Assembly (NCBI GenBank): GCA_050743385.1
Contig: JBOGFJ010000189.1
Location: 1-22,821 of the forward strand
Direction: 5' to 3'
DNA: 22,821 nucleotides
Source: JACDBD01 sp050743385
Lineage (GTDB): Bacteria > Actinomycetota > Acidimicrobiia > IMCC26256 > JACDBD01
Shown here one piece after another: positions 7,131 through 14,203 of this stretch. Each line of letters begins with the position of its first letter. Position 1 is the first letter of the stretch. The notes beneath the pieces are model-generated. The model did no database searches, was not told the origin of the DNA, and was given only the letters and a program-made list of their open reading frames with translations. The position numbers and the translations under genes were made by a program.

Positions 7131-8066
7131 CTATCGCTTCTGCTGGGCCGCGATGCCCGGGTTGACCGACCGGAAGACGTACTTGTTGAGGATCGGCCCG
7201 ATCTCGGCCGCGTCCCATCGGGCGGGATTGGCCTCCGCGTCGGTGGCGAAGAACTGCTCGCCCATCTCCCATGGCTGGTAGACGCACAAGGAGTTCCCGA
7301 CCATACGGAGTACCTGGCCGGTGGTGGGCTTCGACTCGTCCGACGCCAGCCACGCCACCGCGGGCGCCGAGTTTCCCGGGTTCATCGCGTCGAACTCGGC
7401 GTACTCCTCCGGGTGCTTGACGGTGATGTCGGCGCGGGCCTGGCCCACCATGCGCGTGAAGCCACCGGGGCCGATGGCGTTGGCGCGCACCCCGTACCGC
7501 GCGAGCTCGAGGCTGGCGATGATGGTCATGGCGGCGATCCCGGCCTTGGCGGCGCCGTAGTTCGACTGGCTCGCCTGGCCCTGGAGCCCCGCGCTCGACA
7601 CCGTGTTGACGATGGCGGCGCTGGGCTGATCGCCGGCTTTCGACCGCTCGCGCCAGTGCGCGGAGGCGTGGTGCATCGTGTTCCACGTGCCCTTGAGGTG
7701 GACGCGGATGACGGCGTCGAAGTCGGCCTCCGCCATCGTGAACAGCATCTTGTCGCGCAGAATGCCGGCGTTGTTGACCAGCACGTCGAGGCGGCCGAAC
7801 GCGTCGAGCGCAGTGTCGATGATGTTCTTGGCGCCGGCGTGATCGGCCACGTCGTCGTAGTTGGCGACGGCCTCGCCGCCACGCGACTTGATGACGTCGA
7901 CGACCTCGTCGGCCGCGCGCTTGTCGGCACCCTGACCGGCGACGTCGCCCCCGAGGTCGTTGACGACGACCTTGGCGCCCTGGTCGGCGAGCTCGATGGC
8001 CTCGCCCCGGCCGACGCCGTTGCCGGCCCCCGTGACGATGGCGACCTTCCCGTCGCAGATCCCCAT
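7131..8066 (-). CDS. SDR oxidoreductase, MFE-2/17beta-HSD4-like 3-hydroxyacyl-CoA dehydrogenase
   Basis: This 311-aa protein is a classical short-chain dehydrogenase with a C-terminal extension. It shows the Rossmann glycine motif TGAGNGVGRG (12-21), the acidic segment VVNDLGGD (35-41), which favours NAD+, NNAG (98-101), the catalytic serine region NTVSSAG (154-160), and YGAAK (Y170, K174). The NDLGGD turn and overall length resemble the (3R)-hydroxyacyl-CoA dehydrogenase domain of multifunctional enzyme type 2, and ChsB1-like proteins of steroid side-chain breakdown. By context it oxidises a 3-hydroxyacyl-CoA. The ATG at 8066 is preceded by GGGGGAAGGA, a convincing ribosome binding site. It diverges from the MaoC-type gene at 8178 across a region holding a TGAC-N6-GTCA palindrome. 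Confidence 0.9.
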   Translation of the reverse strand: MGICDGKVAIVTGAGNGVGRGEAIELADQGAKVVVNDLGGDVAGQGADKRAADEVVDVIKSRGGEAVANYDDVADHAGAKNIIDTALDAFGRLDVLVNNAGILRDKMLFTMAEADFDAVIRVHLKGTWNTMHHASAHWRERSKAGDQPSAAIVNTVSSAGLQGQASQSNYGAAKAGIAAMTIIASLELARYGVRANAIGPGGFTRMVGQARADITVKHPEEYAEFDAMNPGNSAPAVAWLASDESKPTTGQVLRMVGNSLCVYQPWEMGEQFFATDAEANPARWDAAEIGPILNKYVFRSVNPGIAAQQKR

Positions 8067-8094
8067 TTGCGCGTCCTTCCCCCTACATGAAAAC

Positions 8095-8123
8095 TGACGT
8101 GGATGTCACGGTACCGCGGTGCC
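8095..8123. promoter_or_regulatory. Putative operator A: TGAC-N6-GTCA plus adjacent dyad
   Basis: TGACGTGGATGTCA occupies 8095-8108, in the 111-base divergent region between the SDR and the MaoC-type gene. The same TGAC-N6-GTCA pattern occurs at 12882 and 19957, also between divergent genes. Immediately next to it, 8110-8123 reads GGTACCGCGGTGCC, a second palindrome with one mismatched pair. The first is read here as a regulator half-site pair; the second may be a separate site or chance in GC-rich DNA. The -10 and -35 boxes could not be placed with confidence. Confidence 0.5.
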
Positions 8124-8177
8124 GGACACGACCGTCAACCGAGCCGACGAGTGTGAGAACGAGGAGGAAGCGCGCAC

Positions 8178-8672
8178 ATGCCCGCCGACACGAGCGTCAT
8201 CGGCAAGTCGACGGGGGCCTCGAAGGTCACCGTCGAGCGGGGCCCCGTGAGCAACTTCGCGCAGGCCGTACTCGACGAGAGCCCGGTCTACGCCTCACCG
8301 GGAGCGGCACGCGCGGCCGGGTTCGAGGCCATCCCGGCGCCGCCGACGTTCTCGTTCGCGATGCGGCACTGGGGCACGTTCCCCGACGACCAGCCCCCCG
8401 ACCCCACCGGCGGCAAGAACCCGATGCACGAGGTGATGAGCGATCTGTTCGGCCGGGGCGGGATCGTGCTCCACGGCGAGCAGGAGTTCGAGTACCACCG
8501 TCCGCTCATGGTCGGCGACGTGCTCGTGGGCGAGGGCACGATCACCGATCTCTACGAGAAGGAGAGCAAGGGCAAGACGATGACGTTCGTCGTCACCGAG
8601 ACTGTCTGGCGCGACGAGAAGACCGACGAACCGGTCGTGACCGAGCGCTTCAATCTCATCCACCGCTCATGA
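8178..8672 (+). CDS. MaoC-type dehydratase, N-terminal-domain (FAS1-DH/HadA-like) protein
   Basis: This 164-aa protein is a single hot-dog domain of the MaoC_dehydrat_N type. The helix-1 motif reads LDESPVYASPGAARAAG (32-48), followed by AIPAPPTF (51-58) and HGEQEFEYHRPLMVGD (99-114). In active MaoC hydratases the motif is D-x4-H; here aspartate 33 is kept but the histidine position is tyrosine 38, as in the partner subunits HadA/HadC. Such proteins usually pair with a second, catalytic hot-dog subunit, and none is visible in this window. Substrates would be enoyl- or 3-hydroxyacyl-CoA. A strong GGAGGAAG lies about 9 bases before the ATG. Its TGA overlaps the ATG of the next SDR by four bases, so the two are one translationally coupled unit. 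Confidence 0.85.
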   Translation: MPADTSVIGKSTGASKVTVERGPVSNFAQAVLDESPVYASPGAARAAGFEAIPAPPTFSFAMRHWGTFPDDQPPDPTGGKNPMHEVMSDLFGRGGIVLHGEQEFEYHRPLMVGDVLVGEGTITDLYEKESKGKTMTFVVTETVWRDEKTDEPVVTERFNLIHRS

Positions 8673-9451
8673 GCGGAGGCCGGCTGGAGGGCAAGGTCGC
8701 GATCGTCACCGGAGCGGGCCAGGGGATCGGGCTCGCCTATGCGGAGCGGTTCCTGGCCGAGGGCGCCAAGGTCGCGGTGGCGGAGATCAACGAAGAGCGG
8801 GCCGAGAAGGCGATGAAGGCGCTCGCCGGCGCCGGCGAGGCGATCTACGTCCCCACCGACATCTCCGACGAGCAGTCCGCGAAGGACTGTGCCGCTCGCG
8901 CTCGCGACGAGCTCGGCGGTCTCGACATCCTCGTCAACAACGCCGCCCTCTACTACGACATCGAGAACGAGCGCAACGACTACGAATACCTCCAACGGGT
9001 GTTCTCGGTGAACCTGCACGGTGCGTGGCTCATGACGCGCGCGGCGGTGCCGTACATGGTCGAACAGCGCTGGGGTCGGGTGATCAACCAGTCGTCGGGA
9101 GCCGCCTACATGTACACGATGGCGCCGCCGGGCGAGTTCCACGAGGTCGGCGCGTTCACGTACAGCCAGACGAAGTGGGGCGTCGTCGGTCTGACGAAGT
9201 TCTTGGCCGGACAGCTCGGCCAGTACAACGTGACCGTCAACTGCATCGCGCCTGGCGTGACGATGACCGAGGCCACGCGCAAGATCGTGCCCGAGGAGTA
9301 CATCTCGATGATCCCGATGATGAGCGCGATGAAGCGCACCCTCGAGCCCGAGCACCTCACCGGGGCAGCGGTGTTCTTCGCCAGCGACGACGCCGAGCTC
9401 GTCACGGGGCAGGTGCTCTGCGTCGACGGCGGTTCGTCGATGCCCGCCTGA
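8669..9451 (+). CDS. SDR family oxidoreductase (FabG-like)
   Basis: This 260-aa short-chain dehydrogenase has the cofactor motif TGAGQGIG (14-21), NNAA (90-93), a catalytic serine in INQSSGAAY (139-147), and Y165/K169 in YSQTK. The C-terminus LVTGQVLCVDGG is typical of the family, and length is normal for classical SDRs. It has no membrane segment. It probably oxidises a hydroxyl group, either a 3-hydroxyacyl-CoA or a ring alcohol. The open frame reaches back to 8087, but the ATG at 8669, overlapping the MaoC-type stop as ATGA, gives the standard SDR start (GRLEGKVAIVTG). It ends 15 bases before the convergent membrane protein gene; that gap has no room for a terminator. Confidence 0.92.
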   Translation: MSGGRLEGKVAIVTGAGQGIGLAYAERFLAEGAKVAVAEINEERAEKAMKALAGAGEAIYVPTDISDEQSAKDCAARARDELGGLDILVNNAALYYDIENERNDYEYLQRVFSVNLHGAWLMTRAAVPYMVEQRWGRVINQSSGAAYMYTMAPPGEFHEVGAFTYSQTKWGVVGLTKFLAGQLGQYNVTVNCIAPGVTMTEATRKIVPEEYISMIPMMSAMKRTLEPEHLTGAAVFFASDDAELVTGQVLCVDGGSSMPA

Positions 9452-9466
9452 TCGGCCGCGGGTACC

Positions 9467-10561
9467 TCAGCGGTTGAGGATCGCGCGGAGCGGCGGCAAC
9501 TCGGCGTCGACCCGGTAGCTCGTACCGTCGCCGGTGGCGACGGCGTCGAGACCGCCGGGTGCGGACGCGAGGAAGAGCCAGGCGCCGTCGGGCGACCAGG
9601 CCAGCGCGGCCGGTCCCAACGCGTCGCGGCGCACACCACGGGCGCGGAACGTAGTGACGGTGCCGAGCTCGACGTCGACGAGGATCCCCCGCGTGTCGAC
9701 GCCGTCCGAGCGTGCGATCGCGAGGAGACGACCATCGGGGGAGAGGGAGCCGAACTCGGTTCCCTGCGCGGCCAGCTCGGCCGGGAGCTCGCGTTGCGTT
9801 CCGGTCGCGACATCGGTCACGGTGACGGTGCACTCACCGCCCCCGCATTCACCGGGGCGGATCGCGACGGAATCGGCGGCGGCACCCAGAACGCGGCCGG
9901 ATGGCGCCAGTGTCAACACGGTGACGCCGTCGGGTCCGACCACCTCGAGCAGATCAGACGGCCGCTCCACCACGAGGCCGGCGTCGGTAGCGCCGGCGAC
10001 CGTCCCCTCGAGTTGCACCTCGGCGGTCGTCGACCCGTCGGTGATGTCGATCTCCCGCGCGGTCGAGACGCCCCCGGTCGTTCCGGACACGATCCAGGCC
10101 CGGCCGGCGGTGACCGAGGGCACGACGCGCGATCGGGTCGATCGGGTGCGCACGAGGGCACGGGCGGCGCGGTCGTCGACCGGGATTCCGGCGTCCCGCC
10201 CGACCTCGATGACGGTTGCCCGCTCGTCGGCGACGAGCAGGAGCGTCGCCCCGGTGATCTGGTCGAGCACGGGCAGAGGGCCGGCCGCGGTTCGCGAGGC
10301 CTCGTCGGAGCCGATGCCACCGAGCCAGCTGCCGACGACGAAGAGAGCCAGCAGCGCGGCGAGCAGGAGCACGGGCGCGCGGGTTGATTCGTCGTGGACG
10401 CGTCGAGGGACGAGGCGGGGCCCGGGCGGGATGGCGGCGAAGCGGTCTTCGGGGCGGATGCCCAGCTCGGGGTCGTCGAGGTCGAGGACGGCCAACGGCT
10501 CGGCGTCGTCCGCGACCTCGTCGTCCGACCTGCCTCGCCTCGCCGGCACCCGTTCAGTCAA
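9467..10561 (-). CDS. Single-pass membrane protein with predicted beta-propeller-like extracytoplasmic domain
   Basis: I do not recognise a named family. The 364-aa product has an acidic, proline-rich cytoplasmic N-terminus (1-60), one hydrophobic segment at about 63-83 (VLLLAALLALFVVGSWLGG), and a long exterior domain rich in short beta strands. Two stretches, SLSPDGRLLAIARSDG and LAWSPDGAWLFLAS, are typical of WD40/TolB-type propeller blades. One CGGGEC motif could form a disulphide loop. The longest frame starts with TTG at 10561, overlapping the CoA-transferase end by 8 bases; an in-frame GTG at 10549 would leave a 4-base gap. Either way it is translationally coupled to the CoA-transferase. 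It could sense or bind a substrate at the membrane, but that is only a guess from position. It ends convergently with the SDR at 9451. Confidence 0.72.
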   Translation of the reverse strand: MTERVPARRGRSDDEVADDAEPLAVLDLDDPELGIRPEDRFAAIPPGPRLVPRRVHDESTRAPVLLLAALLALFVVGSWLGGIGSDEASRTAAGPLPVLDQITGATLLLVADERATVIEVGRDAGIPVDDRAARALVRTRSTRSRVVPSVTAGRAWIVSGTTGGVSTAREIDITDGSTTAEVQLEGTVAGATDAGLVVERPSDLLEVVGPDGVTVLTLAPSGRVLGAAADSVAIRPGECGGGECTVTVTDVATGTQRELPAELAAQGTEFGSLSPDGRLLAIARSDGVDTRGILVDVELGTVTTFRARGVRRDALGPAALAWSPDGAWLFLASAPGGLDAVATGDGTSYRVDAELPPLRAILNR

Positions 10562-12887
10562 ACACGCCTTCGGCCGCCAGGCGCTCGCGCTCGGCGGCGG
10601 ACAGACCCAGCACCTCGCCGAGGATGTAGTCGTTGTCCTGCCCGAGGGTCGGGCCCGGGCGCGCGTAGCCGCTGGGCGCGTCGCTCAGACGGAATCCGTT
10701 GCGCTCGTAGAGGCCGTCGCCCAGGAACGGATGGGTGAGCGGGACGAAATGTTCGCGTGCCGCCACCTGCGGGTCGTCGTGGAGGTCGCCGAAATCCTGG
10801 ACGGGCACGGCTTCGATGCCCCGATTCTGGAGCAGCTCGCTCAGCTCGCGCGCGTCCCATTGCCCGGTCCAGGCGGCGACCAGCTTCTCGATCTCGTCTT
10901 CGTGGTCGTGACGCTCCGCGAGCGTGCGCCACTCGCCGGCGTGGTCGATCAGGCCGGCGAGCTCGCGCCACTCCGCGTCGGTCCAGCAGGCGATCGCGAT
11001 CCAGCGGTCATCACCCGCGCACGGGAACGCGCCGTGCGGGACCGCTCGCCCCGAACGGTCACGGTTGCCCATGCGCATGCCGATCACTGCGTCGCGCTCG
11101 TAGTCGAGGAGCCACGGCGTCAGCGTGTAGATCGCCGCCTCGACCTGCGACACGTCGAGGTACACGCCGCGGCCGGTTCGGCGCCGATACAGGAGCCCGG
11201 CGGCGAGGGCGGTCGCGACGAACCGGGGCGCCAACGAGTCGGTGATCGTGGCGTGCGGGCCGACCGGTTCGCGGTCGGGCCAACCGGTCAGCCAGTTGAA
11301 TCCGGAGAGCGCCGCGCCCTGACCGCCGAAGCCGGGGTAGTCGCGGTGCGGGCCGCTCTGGCCGTTGAGGCAGGCGCTCACCATCACGAGATCGGGTTTG
11401 TGCTCGACGAGGCTGTCGTAGTCGAGGCCGAAGCTGCGCATGGCCCGGGGGGCGAAGTTCTCGGAGACGGCGTCGGCCCACTCGACGACGAGCCGGCGCG
11501 CCAGGGCGACGGCGTCCGGGTGCTTGAGGTTGAGGGTGACGCCGAGCTTCCCGGCGTTGAGGCCGTCGAACATGATCGAGCCCTCGAGGCCGTGCGGGTT
11601 GTCGGGCCCGAGCGCGTAGACGCGCAGGAAGTCGGGCCGGCCCGGCGACTCGACCCGCAGCACGGTGGCCCCGTGCTCGGCGAAGAACCGGGTCGCGATC
11701 GGCCCCGCCGCCCCCGCCCCGAACTCGAGGATCTTCGTCCCCTCCCAGGCGGGCACACCCTTCCTCCCCTCGCCGCGTTGGGTCGTTTTCGCGGTCATTG
11801 ACTGCGTTTGAGACCCAACGCGCCGGGGACCCACGGGGGCGGCTTCGCCGTCGGCGGAGCGGATGGTCACGAACGCACGGGGGAAGCGATCGATGTCGCC
11901 GACGGGCCCGAAGAACTCACGGGCGGCCAGCTGTGCGCTTGCGTAGAGCTCACGGGGTGAGTTGGCGGGCGCGAGCATGAGGTTGGTCTCGCACGCGATC
12001 TCGTAGAGCTCCGTCATGGTGTGGCGGGCGAAGTAGTCGGCGACGGGTACCTCGATCGCCGCCAGCTCCTCGTCGGTGGCGGTGGTGTGCGAGAACTCGC
12101 TCCAGTCGCGCTCGGCCAGGGCGGGGGCGTCGATCCCGTCGGCGAGCACGAGGCGGGTGAGCGTCTCCAGGCTCGCAAGCCGTGCCTTGCCGCCCCGGAG
12201 CCCGAACGACACGAACCCGTCGAGGCAGGGCCAGATCTCGCGTGTGCGACCGATGTTGGCGCCGCGCCGCTGACCGCGGAAGCCGTCGGTGGGGAAGCGC
12301 GCCGGCGTCGACATGTTGGCGACGAACACGACCTCCTGCATCGACACGTCGACACGGTGAGGCACACCCGACGCGAGCGCGGTCAGGGCCGCGAACGCGG
12401 TCTCGGGGCCGGTATGGGCGTAGGCCGAGCGCTCGGTGCACCGGACCGGTGCACGATCGGGATCGCCGGTGCAGTACATGTTCCCGCTCGCGGCCATGAC
12501 GCCGAGGTCGGACGCGCGCCACTGCGCTCGGGGACCGGCGCGCCCGAACGGGGTGACGCTCACCCACACGGCGTCGGGCGCGCGCTCGGGGTCGAGCGTC
12601 AGCGCGCTGGGGAATCCCGGCGTATCGATCACGACGTCGGCGGCCGACAGGAGAGAAGCCAGCCGGGCGTCGTCGGGCCCGTCGACCACGAGGCTGGCTT
12701 TGCCCGCGCTCCAGGCGAGGAACCGGTGCGGTTCGGCCGCGCGCAGCGGATCGCCGCCCGGCGGCTCGATCCGGACGACCCCGGCGCCGAGGTCGCCGAG
12801 GATGCGTCCTGCCATCGCGGCCGGCTCGCCGGCCAGGTCGACGACCCGGACGCCGGCCAACAGCGGGCTCGGCGATCGACCTGACAT
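10554..12887 (-). CDS. Fused two-domain CoA-transferase family III (CaiB/BaiF)
   Basis: This 777-aa protein is two CaiB/BaiF domains in tandem, about 1-355 and 378-777, against about 400 aa for a single-domain member. Each half begins with the family pattern: GVRVVDLAG...DLGAGVVRIEPP in the first, TKILEFGAGAAGP...EHGATVLRVESP in the second. The second half has the expected catalytic aspartate in ATITDSLAP (D550) and TGRGVYLDVSQ. In the first half the aligned position is serine 154 (RCTERSAYAH), so that half is probably inactive. Class III enzymes transfer CoA between acids through an aspartyl-CoA adduct. The ATG at 12887 was chosen because the frame upstream crosses the divergent promoter and the protein then begins normally; there is no Shine-Dalgarno, but TAGTCT sits 7 bases upstream, as in leaderless genes. 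It is coupled to the membrane protein downstream. Confidence 0.88.
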   Translation of the reverse strand: MSGRSPSPLLAGVRVVDLAGEPAAMAGRILGDLGAGVVRIEPPGGDPLRAAEPHRFLAWSAGKASLVVDGPDDARLASLLSAADVVIDTPGFPSALTLDPERAPDAVWVSVTPFGRAGPRAQWRASDLGVMAASGNMYCTGDPDRAPVRCTERSAYAHTGPETAFAALTALASGVPHRVDVSMQEVVFVANMSTPARFPTDGFRGQRRGANIGRTREIWPCLDGFVSFGLRGGKARLASLETLTRLVLADGIDAPALAERDWSEFSHTTATDEELAAIEVPVADYFARHTMTELYEIACETNLMLAPANSPRELYASAQLAAREFFGPVGDIDRFPRAFVTIRSADGEAAPVGPRRVGSQTQSMTAKTTQRGEGRKGVPAWEGTKILEFGAGAAGPIATRFFAEHGATVLRVESPGRPDFLRVYALGPDNPHGLEGSIMFDGLNAGKLGVTLNLKHPDAVALARRLVVEWADAVSENFAPRAMRSFGLDYDSLVEHKPDLVMVSACLNGQSGPHRDYPGFGGQGAALSGFNWLTGWPDREPVGPHATITDSLAPRFVATALAAGLLYRRRTGRGVYLDVSQVEAAIYTLTPWLLDYERDAVIGMRMGNRDRSGRAVPHGAFPCAGDDRWIAIACWTDAEWRELAGLIDHAGEWRTLAERHDHEDEIEKLVAAWTGQWDARELSELLQNRGIEAVPVQDFGDLHDDPQVAAREHFVPLTHPFLGDGLYERNGFRLSDAPSGYARPGPTLGQDNDYILGEVLGLSAAERERLAAEGVFD
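11754..11770 (-). promoter_or_regulatory. Internal ribosome binding site and GTG inside the CoA-transferase gene
   Basis: On the minus strand AGGGGAGGAAGGGT lies directly before an in-frame GTG at 11756-11754. GGAGG is 6 bases from the GTG, a near-ideal distance. Translation from here would give a separate protein starting (M)PAWEGTKILEFG, which is exactly the normal N-terminus of a one-domain CaiB protein. The main gene start has no such site. The codon is Val378 of the fusion. Confidence 0.5.
11774..11822. repeat. Perfect 11-bp inverted repeat in the CoA-transferase linker
   Basis: CGCGTTGGGTC (11774-11784) and GACCCAACGCG (11812-11822) are perfectly inverted, separated by 27 bases of lower-GC sequence. 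The repeat falls in the linker between the two CaiB domains. The loop contains an in-frame minus-strand ATG (11798-11796), and the internal ribosome binding site lies just beyond the hairpin. It may be a relict of the junction between two genes, an RNA structure, or an operator. Confidence 0.65.
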
Positions 12888-12896
12888 CGGTGTCAG
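12881..12896. promoter_or_regulatory. Putative operator B: perfect palindrome CTGACA-TCGG-TGTCAG
   Basis: This 16-base palindrome has perfect 6-base arms. Its core, 12882-12895, is TGAC-N6-GTCA, the pattern also seen at 8095 and 19957. It covers the start codon of the CoA-transferase gene (12887-12885) and abuts the TAGTCT hexamer, so a bound repressor would block initiation of a leaderless transcript. It is about 53 bases upstream of the divergent amidohydrolase start. Confidence 0.6.
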
Positions 12897-12904
12897 ACTA
12901 CTGT
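12895..12904. promoter_or_regulatory. Possible overlapping divergent -10 elements
   Basis: AGACTACTGT contains TAGTCT on the minus strand (12900-12895) and TACTGT on the plus strand (12899-12904), which share two bases. Both fit TAnnnT. The minus copy is 7 bases upstream of the CoA-transferase ATG, a leaderless arrangement. The plus copy would give a leader of roughly 40 bases to the amidohydrolase, which has a ribosome binding site. No good -35 boxes were found. Confidence 0.35.
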
Positions 12905-12948
12905 GGTCGCGAACGCCGTCGATGGGCGTCTGTCTGCGGAGGAACGGC

Positions 12949-14118
12949 ATGTCGAAGTACCGGATCGTCTCGGCCGACGCGCACATCCTGGAGCCGCCCG
13001 ACATCTGGAAGAACTGGCTGCCCGAGAAGTACCAGGAGAAGGCGCCGCAGTTGGTGAAGGACGCCGAGGGTGGCGACGCGTGGGAGTTCGCCGGCTCAGC
13101 CCAGCCCGACCCGATCGGCCTGACGGCGACTCCGGGTATGCCGTTCGACCAGTTCCGCTGGATGGGCGTGACCTACGAGGAGGCCCGCCCCGGTTGCTAC
13201 AACGGCGCCGAGCGCGCCAACGACATGGCCACCGACGGAGTCGACGCCGAGATCCTGTTCCCGCCGCAGCGGACCGTCGGTCACTTCCTCGGCGACGACG
13301 ACGACAACTTCGTGATGGCCGGCATCGAGGCCTACAACAACTTCCTCTTCGAGGAGTTCTGCGCGCCCGACCCGACGCGGCTGGTGGGCATGGCGCAGAT
13401 CCCCTCGCTCGGCCTCGACGCCGCCATCGACGGCCTGCGCAAGGCGAAGGCGCGCGGCGCCAAGGGTGTCGTGATCGGCAACTGGCCTGCAGGTGGCGAC
13501 GACATCTCGGAGGAGGACGACGCGTTCTGGGCCGCGGCGGTCGACGAGGGCATGCCGGTCACGATCCATATCCTGTTGCTCTCGCGGCGTGCTCGGCAGG
13601 CGCAGCGCGCCGCGGCGAAGAAGGCCGGCGGGAACCGCATCTACGGCGGGGGGAGCGCGGCGGCGAAGGCGAAGGCCGTCGGCGGGCTCGGCAGCGTGTT
13701 CTCGCTCGTGCCCGGCCACATCTCCCAGCTCGTCTTCACGGGCGTGTTCGACCGCTTCCCCGACCTCCAGGTCGTGTTCGTGGAGTCGGGCATCGGCTGG
13801 CTCCCGCACTTCCTCGAGATGATGGACGACAAGTTCTGGCGCAACCGCTCGTGGGCCGGCTTGCCGATCGAGCGGCCGCCGTCGGAGTACTGGCGCACCA
13901 ACCTGAGCGCGACGTTCATCACCGACCGGGCGGGGCTCGACCTGCGCGAGCGCGTCGGCGTCGACAACATCATGTGGTCGACCGACTACCCGCACCACGG
14001 CAACGACTGGCCGCACTCACGCAAGGTGATCGAGGAGACGATGGGCCACATCCCGGCCGACGAGCGCGCCAAGATCGTCGCCGGCAACGCCGTGCGGCTG
14101 TTCCACCTCGAGGACTAG
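12949..14118 (+). CDS. Amidohydrolase family protein (amidohydrolase_2, TIM-barrel metal hydrolase/decarboxylase)
   Basis: This 389-aa protein belongs to the COG2159-type amidohydrolases, metal-dependent TIM-barrel hydrolases or decarboxylases. It has the N-terminal metal motif SADAHILEPPDIW (D10-x-H12), a barrel histidine in VTIHI (H207), an ESGIGWLP segment (279-286), and the terminal metal aspartate in STDYPHHGNDWP (D346). Related genes are common in actinobacterial lipid and aromatic catabolic clusters, but their substrates are mostly unassigned. The ATG at 12949 is preceded by GGAGGA (12938-12943, 5-base spacing), and the motif normally found at the extreme N-terminus begins here, although the frame is open back to 12436. 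It diverges from the CoA-transferase and converges on the MerR gene. Cleavage of a carbon-carbon or carboxyl bond in the same pathway is plausible. Confidence 0.92.
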   Translation: MSKYRIVSADAHILEPPDIWKNWLPEKYQEKAPQLVKDAEGGDAWEFAGSAQPDPIGLTATPGMPFDQFRWMGVTYEEARPGCYNGAERANDMATDGVDAEILFPPQRTVGHFLGDDDDNFVMAGIEAYNNFLFEEFCAPDPTRLVGMAQIPSLGLDAAIDGLRKAKARGAKGVVIGNWPAGGDDISEEDDAFWAAAVDEGMPVTIHILLLSRRARQAQRAAAKKAGGNRIYGGGSAAAKAKAVGGLGSVFSLVPGHISQLVFTGVFDRFPDLQVVFVESGIGWLPHFLEMMDDKFWRNRSWAGLPIERPPSEYWRTNLSATFITDRAGLDLRERVGVDNIMWSTDYPHHGNDWPHSRKVIEETMGHIPADERAKIVAGNAVRLFHLED

Positions 14119-14133
14119 CTGCTCACGAGCGGC

Positions 14134-14203
14134 GGGCGGCTCCGGCGGCTCGACGCTTCGCTCGGGAAGGGCACTTGCTCAGCGCCGACCGCCTCCGCCG
14201 CCC
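14134..14203. other. Imperfect hairpin between convergent genes, possible weak terminator
   Basis: GGGCGGC (14134-14140) can pair with GCCGCCC (14197-14203), and GGCGG (14144-14148) with CCGCC (14189-14193), across an internal TCC/TCC loop and a 33-base apical loop. It lies between the amidohydrolase stop and the MerR stop. No T tract follows, and chance pairing is easy in GC-rich DNA. Confidence 0.2.

Noticed and set aside
5489..7165. 558-codon plus-strand open frame
   Set aside because: Lies antisense to the Nfu_N-HEAT gene and a crotonase and spans their intergenic gap; low-complexity composition.
6630..7790. Near matches to the palindrome such as TGAC-N6-GTCG in coding DNA
   Set aside because: Only 7 of 8 positions match; GTCG is common in GC-rich coding sequence.
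9452..9466. Gap between convergent SDR and membrane-protein genes as a terminator site
   Set aside because: Only 15 bases, no stem-loop.
9534..11801. 755-codon plus-strand open frame
   Set aside because: Covers the complements of two clear minus-strand genes and has no recognisable motif.
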